Source of the DNA: Vallitaleaceae bacterium
GTDB lineage: Bacteria > Bacillota > Clostridia > Lachnospirales > Vallitaleaceae
Reading direction: 5' to 3'
Assembly: GCA_028277605.1 (NCBI GenBank)
Contig: JANQFZ010000049.1
Span: 27,049-91,048, forward strand
Length of the DNA: 64,000 nt
Below, one piece after another: positions 17,400-27,595 of this stretch. The position numbers were made by a program, and so were the translations under genes. The notes under the pieces were generated by a model that searched no databases, was not told where the DNA came from, and saw only the letters and a list, made by a program, of their open reading frames with translations. Position 1 is the first letter of the stretch, and every line of letters starts with the position of its first letter.

Positions 17400-19019
17400 A
17401 TGAAACGGTTATTGTTATTTTTACTACTAGTCGTTACGATAAGTATAACGACTAGCTGTGTTAAAGTAAATACAGATGAGAATGAAGCAACCAATAACAG
17501 TGATAATCAGAATATTGTTGAAAAAGAAGACGTGCAAAAACCAAAGGAAGTAGTTCCTGCTTTTGGGGGGGAACTTAAAGTAAGCATAAGAAATCCTAAT
17601 TCCCTTAATCCCCTTATAAATGAGGATAGGACAATAGATGCTTTATTAAAGCTTGTTTATGATTCACTATTTGAGTTAAACGAAGATCAAAAACCTGTTA
17701 AAAGTTTAGTCGATAATTTTGAAATGAATGATACAGGAAGCTATTTAACCCTTCACTTAAAAAACGATATCGTTTTTCATAATGGAGAACCTCTTTTGGC
17801 AGAGGATGTTATCTATTCTATTAATACCATCCTTGAAGCGGAACATTCTATTTACAAAAGCAATGTAGCAAATATACAAAGAACTTCTGCTATAGATGAT
17901 AAGACCTGTAGGATTTATTTTAAGCAGCCTTATGCTTTTAGTTTATATGATCTAACTTTTCCGATTATAAAGAAAGAAATCGATCATAATAAAACGCCCA
18001 TTGGTACAGGCGCATATGCTTTTGCTTCTTATGATTCAATGAAGCAGATAGAGTTAAAAGCTAATCCTAACTGGTTTAAAGGAAATCTCTATGTAGAAAA
18101 TATTAAGGCAGTTATTACTAGAGATCCAGAGGTGGATTTATCGTCATTTGAGCAAAAGGTTATTGATGTATTAAATCCTAGTAAGTTTGATTGGCAGCAT
18201 TATGCTCAGAAATCAGATGTAACACTTACCGAATATATTACGTATTATTATGATTTTATAGGATTCAATTTTAACCATCCGGTTTTAGCAAATAAAGAAA
18301 TTAGAAAAATTATTGCTCATGCAATTAATCGAGAAAAACTCATTGATGACTTTTATATGAATCATGCTGTGCTCACAGAATATCCACTGCATCCTAAGTC
18401 ATGGCTTTTAGAGGAAAATACCTTGGTTTACCCCTATGATGTGGAACAAGCAAAGAAGCTGTTAAGTGACAATGGCTGGGCGGACAGCGATCAAGATGGG
18501 ATACTAGATAAATCCATTAATGGCATTAAAGTTGATCTTAAATTATCGTTATTGGTCAATCAGAACAATCCTATAAGAACAAATATAGCAAGTAGTATTA
18601 AAACATCCTTAGAAAAAATTGGTTTTGTCATTGAGTTGGAAGCATTAGAGATGGAAACTTACAATAATCAATTGCTAAGCAATGATTTTGATATGGTTCT
18701 CGCTGGATACAAATTATCTCCAGTGCCTGACTTCACCTTTGCTTTTCATTCACAATCTATCAATGATGATATTAATTTTATCCATTATAAAAGTGAAAAA
18801 ATGGATAAAACTCTAACAGATATTTTTAATGCTATTAATGACGAGAGCTTAAGTCTAGCTATGGATCAATTTAAAGCGGTTTTTGCTGATGACTTACCCT
18901 ATCTTAGTCTGTATTTTAGAACATCTGCTATTTTAACTCATGATACAGTTTATGGTACTTTTATACCATCCACTTATGATAGCTTTAAGGGTATTGAGAC
19001 TATATATTTAGACCATTAA
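17400..19019 (+). CDS. Solute-binding lipoprotein, peptide/nickel type (SBP family 5)
   Basis: A 539-residue extracellular binding protein of the oligopeptide/dipeptide ABC class. A short lipoprotein signal ends in ITTSC with the lipidated cysteine at position 20, followed by an Asn/Asp-rich linker. GGELKVSIRNPNSLNPL, FELNEDQKPVKSL, HNGEPLLAEDVIYSINTIL and IAHAINREKLI are recognisable family-5 segments. No permease or ATPase genes are adjacent, so it is an orphan binding protein served by a transporter elsewhere or acting as a sensor. It lies 73 nt after coaE and is closed by a terminator. Confidence 0.88.
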   Translation: MKRLLLFLLLVVTISITTSCVKVNTDENEATNNSDNQNIVEKEDVQKPKEVVPAFGGELKVSIRNPNSLNPLINEDRTIDALLKLVYDSLFELNEDQKPVKSLVDNFEMNDTGSYLTLHLKNDIVFHNGEPLLAEDVIYSINTILEAEHSIYKSNVANIQRTSAIDDKTCRIYFKQPYAFSLYDLTFPIIKKEIDHNKTPIGTGAYAFASYDSMKQIELKANPNWFKGNLYVENIKAVITRDPEVDLSSFEQKVIDVLNPSKFDWQHYAQKSDVTLTEYITYYYDFIGFNFNHPVLANKEIRKIIAHAINREKLIDDFYMNHAVLTEYPLHPKSWLLEENTLVYPYDVEQAKKLLSDNGWADSDQDGILDKSINGIKVDLKLSLLVNQNNPIRTNIASSIKTSLEKIGFVIELEALEMETYNNQLLSNDFDMVLAGYKLSPVPDFTFAFHSQSINDDINFIHYKSEKMDKTLTDIFNAINDESLSLAMDQFKAVFADDLPYLSLYFRTSAILTHDTVYGTFIPSTYDSFKGIETIYLDH

Positions 19020-19024
19020 AGTGG

Positions 19025-19090
19025 TTGAGCCATAATGGCTAACCAATAAAAGGTTAACATTTAAGGCTCAATCTCTTTTTAGAAAATAAA
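19025..19090 (+). terminator. Nested terminator after the binding lipoprotein
   Basis: Outer stem TTGAGCC / GGCTCAA and inner stem TAACC / GGTTA, followed by TCTCTTTTT. Confidence 0.7.
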
Positions 19091-19467
19091 TTATCTGAAA
19101 TTTGTTTATAATGAAGGATGTTTGTGTTAATCCTGTTGCATGCATAATAATGGTACTTCACAAAAAGTATTTATTATTGGTTAATCCGTAAAAACCTTAT
19201 TGATAGTGTTTAAAAAATAAAAAAATTAGAATATGAAACTCAAACAATAAATATATGTCAATTTATGTTAAAATGTGATATGATGTATAGTACTAGGAAA
19301 ATGCTTAATAATTGTCAGCTATAATGTTGTTATATAGGTTAAATTGTTAAGTGATATAGAACAAGTCATAGTTTGAATCATTCAGCCTATAAAATCTAGG
19401 AGTATATATTGAAATTATAGAGTGAAATATACTAAAACTAAGTTCAATATATCTAGGAGAGAATTAT
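19091..19467 (+). promoter_or_regulatory. Leader region of the FtsA-like gene
   Basis: An AT-rich gap with one likely promoter: ATGTCA (19255-19260), 18 nt, TATGAT with an extended -10 TG (19279-19284). The implied 5' leader is about 175 nt. I see no recognised riboswitch fold or further gene in it. Confidence 0.4.
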
Positions 19468-21474
19468 ATGATTTCTACTAACGTTGTACACTTTAAAGAT
19501 TATGTATTTGGATTGGATATCGGAACAAGAAGTATTGTTGGAATTGTTGGTTATAAAGATAAAGAGAAGTTTCATGTGATAGGGCATGCCATTGAAAAAC
19601 ATGAAACACGAGCGATGATAGATGGACAAATTCATGATATTCAAAAAGTATCAGAAACCGTTAATAAGGTCAAGGTACGTCTAGAGAAGCAGCTAAATAT
19701 TCAGCTATCCAAAGTTTGTATTGCGGCTGCTGGTCGAGTTTTAAAAACTTGTCAGGTACATGTAGAGGAAACCATCCCTGCTACAGATTCAATAAAAAAA
19801 GAAATGATTTACGCTCTTGAACTTAAAGGCATAGAAGAAGCACACCGTAGAATACAACAGGAAATAGATCAAAATGATAATCTGTATCACTGTGTTGGCT
19901 ATAGTGTTATTAAATATTTTCTAAATGATTATGCTATGACAAGTCTGGAAGGTCATAAAGGAAGCAGAATAGGTGCCGATTTAATAGCTACTTTCTTACC
20001 TGGAGAGGTGGTTGACAGCTTGTATGCTGTGATTCAAAATGTCGGTTTAGAAGTTGCTCACTTAACGCTTGAACCGATTGCAGCTATTCAAGTGGCGATA
20101 CCTGAACAATATAGACTTCTTAATATAGCGTTAGTGGACATTGGAGCTGGTACATCAGACATTGCTATTACTAAAGAAGGTAGTATTGTTGCCTATGGTA
20201 TGATTCCTTTTGCAGGGGATGAAATAACCGAACAGATTGTACATACTCATTTAGTTGATTTTCAAACAGCTGAGAATATGAAGCTTAAGCTAGGTAAAAA
20301 CAGAACCATAACCTTTAAAGATATTATGGGAATCAGTCATAAAATAGAGTCTAAGGTTATTATACAACAGCTTAAACCCACTCTTGAACGACTAGCTGTG
20401 GAAATCAGCCATAAGCTTAAGGATTTAAATGGTGGCAAGTCAACCAATGCAGTTTTTTGTGTTGGTGGCGGTGGCTTAATTAATAATTTCACCACCTTGT
20501 TAGCTAAAAATTTATCAATAGCTAATGAACGTGTAGCCTTAAGAGGGATAGAGGTTTTAGATCATATAGATGTATATGAAAAGAGAATAAAAGGACCAGA
20601 TATGGTAACACCAATAGGCATCTGTTTAACAGGTCTTGAAGCTCATAGAAATGATTTTATTGAAGTATGGGTGAATGGAGAAAAAATAAGAATTTTTGAT
20701 CATAATCATTTAACTTTAATGGACGTTGCAGCATATAAGGGCTTTAATCATAAGAATCTTATTGCAAGACGGGGAAAGGATTTAGTTTATAAATTAAACG
20801 GAGAGAACAAAAAAGCAAGAGGTTCTGTTGGTACTCCAGCACAAATGCTGATTAATGAAGAGCAGATTGGACTAAATCATGTTATAAGACCTAATGATAA
20901 AATAACGCTCATTTCTGCACAGCATGGACAGCCGCCTGAATTAACCATAAAAGAGAGTATAAAAGCGTTAGAGCCTATTACGTATTACATAGATGGAAAA
21001 AGAATTGAGTTACCATATAAGATCAGCGTCAATGGAATGCCAAACACGGACGATTATAAAATCAACCAAGATGATCAAGTAGAAGCTATGAATAGTTATA
21101 CAGTAAAAGAAGTGTTAGAGTTATCCGATATACATATTAAGGCAAATGATATTTATGTTAATAACAAACAAACAAGTATAGACACCTTACTCTTAATTGG
21201 TGATCACATTGAGACTCATTCAATATCTAGTGAGAAAAATAGTTTGTCAGCTGTTGAGGATCCCAGCTCTAAAAATGAGATCCGTATCAATGTGAATAAT
21301 GAAGAAGTCTTATTAAAGGATAAGAAGGATTATGTATTTGTAGATATATTTGATGCTATAGACTTTAATCTTAATCATCCAAAAGGTCAGATTACTTGTT
21401 TACTTAATGGGAATAAAGCTTCCTATCTGGAAAACATTAAAGATGGAGATATTATTAAGGTTTTCTGGGCTTAA
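19468..21474 (+). CDS. FtsA/PilM-like actin-fold protein with long C-terminal extension
   Basis: A 668-residue protein. Residues 10 to about 390 form an FtsA-type actin fold: phosphate 1 DIGTRS (17-22), an SHS2-like insertion, phosphate 2 VDIGAGTSDIAI (about 224-235) and the adenosine loop VGGGG (about 330-335). Classical FtsA is about 420 residues. Here about 270 extra residues follow, made of repeated short beta-rich units that look like ThiS/ubiquitin-type beta-grasp folds (VNGEKIRIFD..LTLMDVA, IDGKRIELPYKISVNG, VNNEEVLLKD..). No FtsA C-terminal amphipathic helix is evident. It may be a second, divergent FtsA that tethers a filament or cell-wall factor; PilM is the alternative. Confidence 0.8.
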   Translation: MISTNVVHFKDYVFGLDIGTRSIVGIVGYKDKEKFHVIGHAIEKHETRAMIDGQIHDIQKVSETVNKVKVRLEKQLNIQLSKVCIAAAGRVLKTCQVHVEETIPATDSIKKEMIYALELKGIEEAHRRIQQEIDQNDNLYHCVGYSVIKYFLNDYAMTSLEGHKGSRIGADLIATFLPGEVVDSLYAVIQNVGLEVAHLTLEPIAAIQVAIPEQYRLLNIALVDIGAGTSDIAITKEGSIVAYGMIPFAGDEITEQIVHTHLVDFQTAENMKLKLGKNRTITFKDIMGISHKIESKVIIQQLKPTLERLAVEISHKLKDLNGGKSTNAVFCVGGGGLINNFTTLLAKNLSIANERVALRGIEVLDHIDVYEKRIKGPDMVTPIGICLTGLEAHRNDFIEVWVNGEKIRIFDHNHLTLMDVAAYKGFNHKNLIARRGKDLVYKLNGENKKARGSVGTPAQMLINEEQIGLNHVIRPNDKITLISAQHGQPPELTIKESIKALEPITYYIDGKRIELPYKISVNGMPNTDDYKINQDDQVEAMNSYTVKEVLELSDIHIKANDIYVNNKQTSIDTLLLIGDHIETHSISSEKNSLSAVEDPSSKNEIRINVNNEEVLLKDKKDYVFVDIFDAIDFNLNHPKGQITCLLNGNKASYLENIKDGDIIKVFWA

Positions 21475-21483
21475 GGAAATGGG

Positions 21484-23160
21484 GTGGAAGGCTTGGAAAG
21501 ATTAATTAGGTATCAGAAGAAATTTATTAAACTTCATCACTTAATGGTTGTGGTTTGGTTAGCTAATGTTTTGATTTTCTTGAATACTAGAGAGACCAAT
21601 CTCCTACATGTTCTTCTGATATTATTTGCACATGGATTAAATATATTTTTGTATAAGGTACGCTATTTTAATCGCTTATTTATCTATTGCATCGTAAAAG
21701 TAGTAGAATTATTTACAGTGACTTTACTTATACTTGCAGTCAATAGATATACAAGCTCAGCTGGAGCTATCTTATATCTGCTCTTATGCATTGAGATGTT
21801 TATAATTATCGATGTTAGTACCAATCATATGCGTCGTTTGCTTTTGCTTATAGCTATATCACCTTTATTTATTCATATGCTTGCGCTGTTAAAACACAAT
21901 TTTTTTACTTGGGCACCTATTTTGCTTATCAGTGAAATCATTGTTATATTAATAAGCTCATATGATATTTTTCATATGAATTTAGAAGAATTGAATCAAC
22001 AACTTTTTGAAAAGACAAGACTCTTAGATGAAAGCAAAGCGACGAATGAAGCTCTATTAAAAACACAAGAAGATCTTAAGAAAGTGAATCTATTATTGGC
22101 TGAACAGAAACTAGAATTACAGCAAGCTTATAATAAAGTTAATAAATTCAGCTCTGAAATGTATATACAAATCGAACTATTAAAATACATAAGTTCTGTT
22201 TTAAATATAGATGAGCTGTTAGAGTTGGTTACGGATTCTATCATTGGCGCAATAGGTGTTGACACTTGTTCTTTAGCTATTTACGATATATCCAAAGATA
22301 AGTATTTGTTTAAGGTGAAATCAATCTATTCAACAGACTATACCAATGATTTTAAGACTCTTTTTCGCAAAGGCAAATTAGATAAATTTTTAACCATGAA
22401 AACGCCTAAAATAGATAATCATGTTCAGTCTGGAGCCTATGATTTTATTATGGATAGACATGTAGGTTCCCTAATCATATTTCCTTTAACTCAGGATGAT
22501 CAGATCCATGGTTTATTGATAGCGGAACATCTTACAAAGGATATGTTTCAAAGCAATAATATTCAATTCCTGCAGGGTATTGTAGCACAGATAAAAATAG
22601 CGGTTAAGAATGCGAGTTTATATGCTAAGCTAGAGGATATGGCTAGAAGAGATGGTTTAACGGGTGTATTTAATAAAGCACATCTTGAAAATGTCCTAAC
22701 GGATTATTATCATCAAATTGAGCAAGGAAAATTAGAACAGTTAGCGGTTGCTATATTTGATATTGATTTATTTAAAAAATTTAATGATAATTATGGACAT
22801 CTGTTTGGGGATGAGGCTATAAAGGCAACAGCTCATATTGGTCATGAGGTAGCTACAGCCCATGGAGGATTGATTACCCGTTTTGGAGGAGAAGAATTTG
22901 TACTTGTTTTTCCAAATAAAACATTAGATATAGCCGTTGAAATTATGACCTTATTACATAATAAAATTAAATCTAATACATTGTATTTTAATACTCACGA
23001 AGAAGTTTCACTTGATGTTAGTATAGGGTTAACGGTCTACCCAGAGCTATGTACTTCGCCAAAAGAGTTGTTAAGAAGAGCAGATAAAGCGATGTATTAC
23101 TCTAAGCAAAATGGTAGAGGACGGCTGACGATCGATCAACCTAACTCCACTGCTTCATAG
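21484..23160 (+). CDS. Membrane GAF-GGDEF diguanylate cyclase
   Basis: A 558-residue signalling protein. About six membrane segments fill residues 18-165, a coiled coil spans about 170-225, a GAF domain covers about 225-375, and a GGDEF domain runs from about 385 to 550. The active-site motif is GGEEF (468-472) with FDIDLFKKFND upstream, so cyclic di-GMP synthesis is expected. The RxxD inhibitory site that normally lies just before GGEEF is absent, so product feedback is unlikely. It starts 9 nt after the FtsA-like gene and is probably co-transcribed with it. A TTG nine bases further in is an alternative start. Confidence 0.9.
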   Translation: MEGLERLIRYQKKFIKLHHLMVVVWLANVLIFLNTRETNLLHVLLILFAHGLNIFLYKVRYFNRLFIYCIVKVVELFTVTLLILAVNRYTSSAGAILYLLLCIEMFIIIDVSTNHMRRLLLLIAISPLFIHMLALLKHNFFTWAPILLISEIIVILISSYDIFHMNLEELNQQLFEKTRLLDESKATNEALLKTQEDLKKVNLLLAEQKLELQQAYNKVNKFSSEMYIQIELLKYISSVLNIDELLELVTDSIIGAIGVDTCSLAIYDISKDKYLFKVKSIYSTDYTNDFKTLFRKGKLDKFLTMKTPKIDNHVQSGAYDFIMDRHVGSLIIFPLTQDDQIHGLLIAEHLTKDMFQSNNIQFLQGIVAQIKIAVKNASLYAKLEDMARRDGLTGVFNKAHLENVLTDYYHQIEQGKLEQLAVAIFDIDLFKKFNDNYGHLFGDEAIKATAHIGHEVATAHGGLITRFGGEEFVLVFPNKTLDIAVEIMTLLHNKIKSNTLYFNTHEEVSLDVSIGLTVYPELCTSPKELLRRADKAMYYSKQNGRGRLTIDQPNSTAS

Positions 23161-23170
23161 CGTTTGTTCT

Positions 23171-23205
23171 CGTTTACTTTGCTATTGAAAGTAAACGATT
23201 TTTTT
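23171..23205 (+). terminator. Intrinsic terminator after the GGDEF gene
   Basis: A 10-bp perfect stem (CGTTTACTTT / AAAGTAAACG, 7-nt loop) followed by seven T residues. Confidence 0.9.
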
Positions 23206-23253
23206 AGTATACTTACGATAAGTTATTTATCAAATGTAGTAGAGGTGGCAATA

Positions 23254-24054
23254 TTGGCAATCAAACTATGCAGTATAGCGAGTGGTAGTAGTGGTAATTG
23301 TATCTATGTAGGAACTGAATCTACCCAAATAATCGTAGATATAGGTATTAGTGGAAAAAAGATGGAACATGGGTTGAGGTCAATTGGTGTTGATCCTAAG
23401 TCAATTGATGCCTTATTAATCACCCATGAGCACTCTGATCATATTAAAGGTGTAGGCGTTCTTGCAAGAAGGTATCGATTACCCATATATGCAACTGAGA
23501 AAACATGGAATAAGGTTATCGAGTATAAAACCATTGGTAAAATTCCTGAAGGGCTCTATCAGAAAATAGAATCTAATCAAGACTTTAAAATAAAGGATCT
23601 CACCATTCATGGGTTTTCTACCTATCATGATGCCGTTGATCCCATTAGCTTTAGATTTCAAAAAGACAATAAAAAAGTAAGCATTGCAACAGATTTAGGC
23701 TATTATGATGAACACATAATTAATAACCTTAAAAATTCTAATATTCTTTTTCTTGAAGCTAATCATGATATTGATATGCTTAAAAAGAGCAGGTATCCTT
23801 ATTACCTCAAAAAGAGAATATTAAGTGATGTAGGGCATTTATCTAATGATATGACGGGCAAGCTTTTATCAGAGCTTTACCATAATAATTTAGCCCATGT
23901 CATTCTAGGACATCTAAGCCAGGAAAATAATGTTCCAGAACTGGCTTATGCTTCTGTTATGGAGGTATTAGCGCAGCACGAACATGTGAAATGTGAAAAT
24001 TTAAATTTATTGGTTGCTACTAGACATTGTCATTCTGAACTGGTTGTATGTTAA
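23254..24054 (+). CDS. MBL-fold hydrolase, YycJ/WalJ family
   Basis: A 266-residue metallo-beta-lactamase-fold protein. I chose the TTG preceded by AGAGGTGG at 5 nt, giving MAIKLCSIASGSSGNC, the family's usual N-terminus; the longer frame would start inside the terminator of the previous gene. The metal site THEHSDH has H58, H60, D62 and H63, and DVGHLSND and GHLSQENN follow in the C-terminal half. YycJ proteins are exonuclease-like and in Bacillus are encoded with the WalRK wall-control system. Here walRK is not adjacent. Confidence 0.9.
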   Translation: MAIKLCSIASGSSGNCIYVGTESTQIIVDIGISGKKMEHGLRSIGVDPKSIDALLITHEHSDHIKGVGVLARRYRLPIYATEKTWNKVIEYKTIGKIPEGLYQKIESNQDFKIKDLTIHGFSTYHDAVDPISFRFQKDNKKVSIATDLGYYDEHIINNLKNSNILFLEANHDIDMLKKSRYPYYLKKRILSDVGHLSNDMTGKLLSELYHNNLAHVILGHLSQENNVPELAYASVMEVLAQHEHVKCENLNLLVATRHCHSELVVC

Positions 24055-24187
24055 AGCTTAATATTAATATTTTAGCTTTAAGTCATATATAAGCTGTTGG
24101 AGCACTAAAGCTTTTGATAGTTTTATTGTTCGGTTTAGCAATAATCGAGTGTTTATAGGTTTACTAACGAAAGGAATGGTTAAGACC

Positions 24188-24457
24188 ATGAAAAAAGGTA
24201 TTATTACAGTAGTGGGTCAGGATAGAGTTGGGATTATTGCAAAGGTTTGTACGTATCTAGCGGATCATCAGATAAATATTCTAGATATCTCTCAGACCAT
24301 TGTACAAGGTTTCTTTAATATGATGATGATAGTAGATATTCGTAAAATACAAAGTTTTGAAGCCGTTGTGGATGATTTAGAAAAATTAGGAAAAGATATT
24401 GGTGTTGACATAAAGCTTCAGCATGAGGATATCTTTAATAAGATGCATAGACTTTAA
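24188..24457 (+). CDS. ACT domain protein (UPF0237/GcvR-like)
   Basis: An 89-residue protein made of one ACT domain: KKGIITVVGQDRVGIIAKVC, then INILDISQTIVQGFFNMMMIVD. I took the internal ATG because it gives the exact length and N-terminus of the family; an AAAGGA site lies 12 nt upstream. Stand-alone ACT proteins of this kind bind small ligands such as amino acids. They are nearly always encoded next to the DUF711 protein found 69 nt downstream, so the two probably act together, with ligand and reaction unknown. Confidence 0.9.
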   Translation: MKKGIITVVGQDRVGIIAKVCTYLADHQINILDISQTIVQGFFNMMMIVDIRKIQSFEAVVDDLEKLGKDIGVDIKLQHEDIFNKMHRL

Positions 24458-24474
24458 GCAGACAATGTACAAGG

Positions 24475-24500
24475 TACAGTTTATGACAAACTGTAATTTT
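24475..24500 (+). terminator. Weak hairpin between the ACT and DUF711 genes
   Basis: An 8-bp stem (TACAGTTT / AAACTGTA, 5-nt loop) followed by ATTTTA. It may reduce readthrough rather than end the transcript. Confidence 0.35.
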
Positions 24501-24526
24501 ACTATTGGGAAGGATTGGCTTGATTT

Positions 24527-25885
24527 ATGATCAATATGTTCGAGGTTACTGAGACGAATCAGATGATTACAGAGGAAAATCTTGATGTTAGAACCATTAC
24601 CATGGGTATTAATTTAATGGATTGTGCTGATTCTGATATTAATAAGTTTAATCAAAAAATATATGATAAGATTACTTCAAGAGCAGAGCATTTAGTTAAA
24701 ACAGGGGAAGAGATTGAAAAACAGTATGGTATTCCTATCGTCAATAAAAGAATCTCTGTGACTCCTATTGCTTTAGCAGCTTCTGCTTCACATGAGTCTT
24801 CTTATCTCTCTGTTGCAGAAGCATTAGATAAAGCGGCTACAGAGGTTGGTGTCAATTTTATTGGTGGTTTTTCTGCTATTGTTAACAAGGGAATGACAGA
24901 GAGTGATAAAGCTTTGATACAATCAATCCCAGCTGCGCTTGCAGGAACTGAAAAAGTATGCAGTTCTGTTAATGTTGGATCATCTAAAACAGGTATCAAT
25001 ATGGATGCTGTTAGACATATTGGTTCTGTCATAAAACAAACGGCACAGTTGACTCAGGATAAAGATTCTCTTGGTTGTGCTAAGTTCGTAGTCTTTTGTA
25101 ATGCACCAGATGATAATCCTTTTATGGCTGGTGCTTTTCATGGGGTAAGTGAATACGATACAGTTATTAATGTAGGTGTTAGCGGGCCGGGTGTTGTAAA
25201 AAAAGCCTTAGAATCTTGTAGAGATAGTAACTTTGAAGTCTTATGTGAGACCATTAAAAAGACAGCATTTAAAATTACAAGAGTTGGACAACTGGTTGCT
25301 AAAGAAGCTTCAAAAAGACTCAAAGTGCCATTTGGTATTATCGACTTATCCTTAGCTCCCACACCTGCCATCGGTGACAGTATAGCAGATATATTAGTAG
25401 AGATAGGTGTAGAATATGCTGGAGCACCTGGGACAACGGCAGCCTTAGCTTTGTTAAATGATCAGGTGAAAAAGGGCGGCGCCATGGCTTCTTCTTATGT
25501 TGGTGGATTAAGTGGTGCCTTTATCCCTGTTAGTGAAGATCAAGGGATGATTGATGCGGTGACTCAAGGTGCATTGTCCATAGAAAAATTAGAAGCCATG
25601 ACATGTGTGTGTTCAGTGGGGCTTGATATGGTAGCCATCCCAGGCTCTACATCAGAAGCTACCATTTCTGGTATTATAGCGGATGAAATGGCTATTGGTA
25701 TGATTAATCACAAAACAACAGCAGTTAGAATCATACCTGTTATCGGTAAAGAGGTTGGAGACACTGCTGAATTCGGTGGCTTATTAGGTTATGCACCGAT
25801 AATGCCTGTTAATTCATACAGCTGTGAGAGACTGATTAATCGAGGCGGACGGATACCAGCACCCATACACAGTTTTAAGAACTAG
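24527..25885 (+). CDS. DUF711 / PFL family protein (UPF0210)
   Basis: A 452-residue protein of the UPF0210/DUF711 family, distantly related to the pyruvate-formate-lyase fold. [58 protein letters not shown] and [23 protein letters not shown] are conserved blocks. The biochemical reaction is not established. The partner ACT protein is encoded directly upstream, the standard arrangement in Firmicutes and archaea. The first ATG follows a GGAAGGATTGG-type site; a second in-frame ATG lies three codons in. Confidence 0.92.
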   Translation: MINMFEVTETNQMITEENLDVRTITMGINLMDCADSDINKFNQKIYDKITSRAEHLVKTGEEIEKQYGIPIVNKRISVTPIALAASASHESSYLSVAEALDKAATEVGVNFIGGFSAIVNKGMTESDKALIQSIPAALAGTEKVCSSVNVGSSKTGINMDAVRHIGSVIKQTAQLTQDKDSLGCAKFVVFCNAPDDNPFMAGAFHGVSEYDTVINVGVSGPGVVKKALESCRDSNFEVLCETIKKTAFKITRVGQLVAKEASKRLKVPFGIIDLSLAPTPAIGDSIADILVEIGVEYAGAPGTTAALALLNDQVKKGGAMASSYVGGLSGAFIPVSEDQGMIDAVTQGALSIEKLEAMTCVCSVGLDMVAIPGSTSEATISGIIADEMAIGMINHKTTAVRIIPVIGKEVGDTAEFGGLLGYAPIMPVNSYSCERLINRGGRIPAPIHSFKN

Positions 25886-26039
25886 TAAGTTGAGTAAGAA
25901 CTAATAAGAACTAATTTTCTATACAAGAAGTAGTTAACTAGGAAAGCATTATCTTATATAGAAAAAGTCATACGAATGTTTTTTGTTATCTATGTCATTA
26001 AATTACGCAGGAAAATATCTAGAAAGATGAAAGGAAAGA

Positions 26040-27503
26040 ATGAATATGAGTATGATATCCAATTTAGAACCAACAAAGGTTTTTTCTTATTTTGAAAGAA
26101 TTAGCAAAATACCTCGTTGTTCTGGCGATGAACAAGCCATTAGCGATTATTTAGTACAATTTGCAAAAGATAGAGAGCTATTTGTTAATCAAGATGAAGC
26201 TAACAATGTTATTATAAAGAAACCTGGAACAAAAGGCTATGAGAATGCACCTATTGTTATTTTACAAGGACATATGGACATGGTTGGAAGTAAGAATTTT
26301 GATTCTAATCATAATTTTGAAACCGACCCAATTGATTTACTTATAGAAGGGGATATGTTAACGGCCAATGGGACGACCTTAGGAGCAGATGATGGTATTG
26401 CTGTGGCTTATTGCTTAGCAATTTTGGATTCTGACGATATTCCTCATCCACCACTTGAGATTATTATAACAACTGATGAAGAGAGAGGACTTGTTGGAGC
26501 TGTCAATGCTGATGTGGGTCCATTAGATGGGAAAATTTTTATTAATATTGATAACGAAGATGAAAGAGAACTACTCGTTAGCTGTGCTGGTGGTGCTCGC
26601 TTTAATATACTGCTACCAATCATATGGGATACGTACGATAAAGCTCTATATGAAGGTTATAGAGTTCTTATCAAAGGATTAAAAGGTGGTCATTCTGGTG
26701 CAGATATCCACCTTAATAGAGCTAATGCACATAAGTTGTTAGGTAGGGTTCTCTATTCTCTTAACCAAAAAATGGATTGTAAGTTAATTACTGTAGCGGG
26801 AGGTATGCAAGATAACGCTATACCCAGAGAAGCTTATGCTGAATTACTGATAGAAAAAAGTGATATTGCTGATTTTAAGGCAGAATGTGATAGGCTTAGT
26901 AAAGAAATTACTCATGAATTTAAGACAAGTGACAGCCAAATAAAAATGGAAGTGGATGAAATTACTGACCTTAAAGATAAAGCAATGGCTGACGCTACTT
27001 TTAAAGCCTTAACTGATTTGATTATGATTCTGCCAAATGGTATTCAGACGATGAGTGCTGATATTGAAGGTTTAGTAGAAAGCTCTTTAAGTTGGGGTGT
27101 GTTACAGCAAGAAGAGAATCGAATTATACTTTCAGCTGCTGTAAGAAGTTCTGTAAAATCTTTAAAAGGTCTTATTAATGAACAGCTAAAAATCTTTGCT
27201 AACCAATATGGTGCAAGTTATGCCATTAAGGGTGATTATCCTGAGTGGGAATACATGAGAGAATCCAAACTTAGAGATATATGTACAGGTGTCTATGAAA
27301 GAGTCTACAACCATGAACCGATTATAAGAGCGCTTCATGCAGGTGTAGAATGTGGTGTGTTTGCAGAAAAAATACCGGGTATAGATATGATATCTATTGG
27401 ACCAAATTTATATGATGTTCATTCACCTGATGAAAGATTAAGTATTCCTTCAGCTAAGAAAACTTGGGATTTCTTATTAGAAGTGTTAAAAGAGATTAAA
27501 TAA
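26040..27503 (+). CDS. pepD: Aminoacyl-histidine dipeptidase (M20 family)
   Basis: A 487-residue di-zinc peptidase of the PepD/carnosinase type that splits Xaa-His and other dipeptides in the cytoplasm. The metal and catalytic residues are visible: H78 and D80 in LQGHMDMVG, the bridging aspartate in LGADDGIA (D117/D118), the catalytic glutamate pair in TTDEERG (E147/E148), D at about 174 in NIDNEDE, and the late histidine in YDVHSPDER. The lid domain lies between about 210 and 390. An AAAGGAAA site precedes the ATG. It is convergent with tyrS across a shared terminator. Confidence 0.95.
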   Translation: MNMSMISNLEPTKVFSYFERISKIPRCSGDEQAISDYLVQFAKDRELFVNQDEANNVIIKKPGTKGYENAPIVILQGHMDMVGSKNFDSNHNFETDPIDLLIEGDMLTANGTTLGADDGIAVAYCLAILDSDDIPHPPLEIIITTDEERGLVGAVNADVGPLDGKIFINIDNEDERELLVSCAGGARFNILLPIIWDTYDKALYEGYRVLIKGLKGGHSGADIHLNRANAHKLLGRVLYSLNQKMDCKLITVAGGMQDNAIPREAYAELLIEKSDIADFKAECDRLSKEITHEFKTSDSQIKMEVDEITDLKDKAMADATFKALTDLIMILPNGIQTMSADIEGLVESSLSWGVLQQEENRIILSAAVRSSVKSLKGLINEQLKIFANQYGASYAIKGDYPEWEYMRESKLRDICTGVYERVYNHEPIIRALHAGVECGVFAEKIPGIDMISIGPNLYDVHSPDERLSIPSAKKTWDFLLEVLKEIK

Positions 27504-27528
27504 TAGTTGAATAAAACTTGTAATAAAG

Positions 27529-27576
27529 TTTTAGCGGTTTTTCAGTTTTGCTATGAAACTGAAAAACCGCTTTTCA
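27529..27576. terminator. Bidirectional terminator between pepD and tyrS
   Basis: A 16-bp perfect stem (27533-27548 with 27556-27571, 7-nt loop; arm begins AGCGGTTTTTCAG). It is flanked by T-rich sequence on the right and, read from the other strand, on the left. Confidence 0.9.
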
Positions 27577-27595
27577 ATTCTATAGTATAAATATT

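Noticed and set aside
17400..19019. Complete oligopeptide ABC operon
   Set aside because: Only the binding protein is present; neither permease nor ATPase genes are adjacent.
23164..23253. N-terminal extension of the YycJ-like hydrolase
   Set aside because: It would begin inside the terminator of the preceding gene. The TTG at 23254 has a ribosome binding site and gives the family N-terminus.
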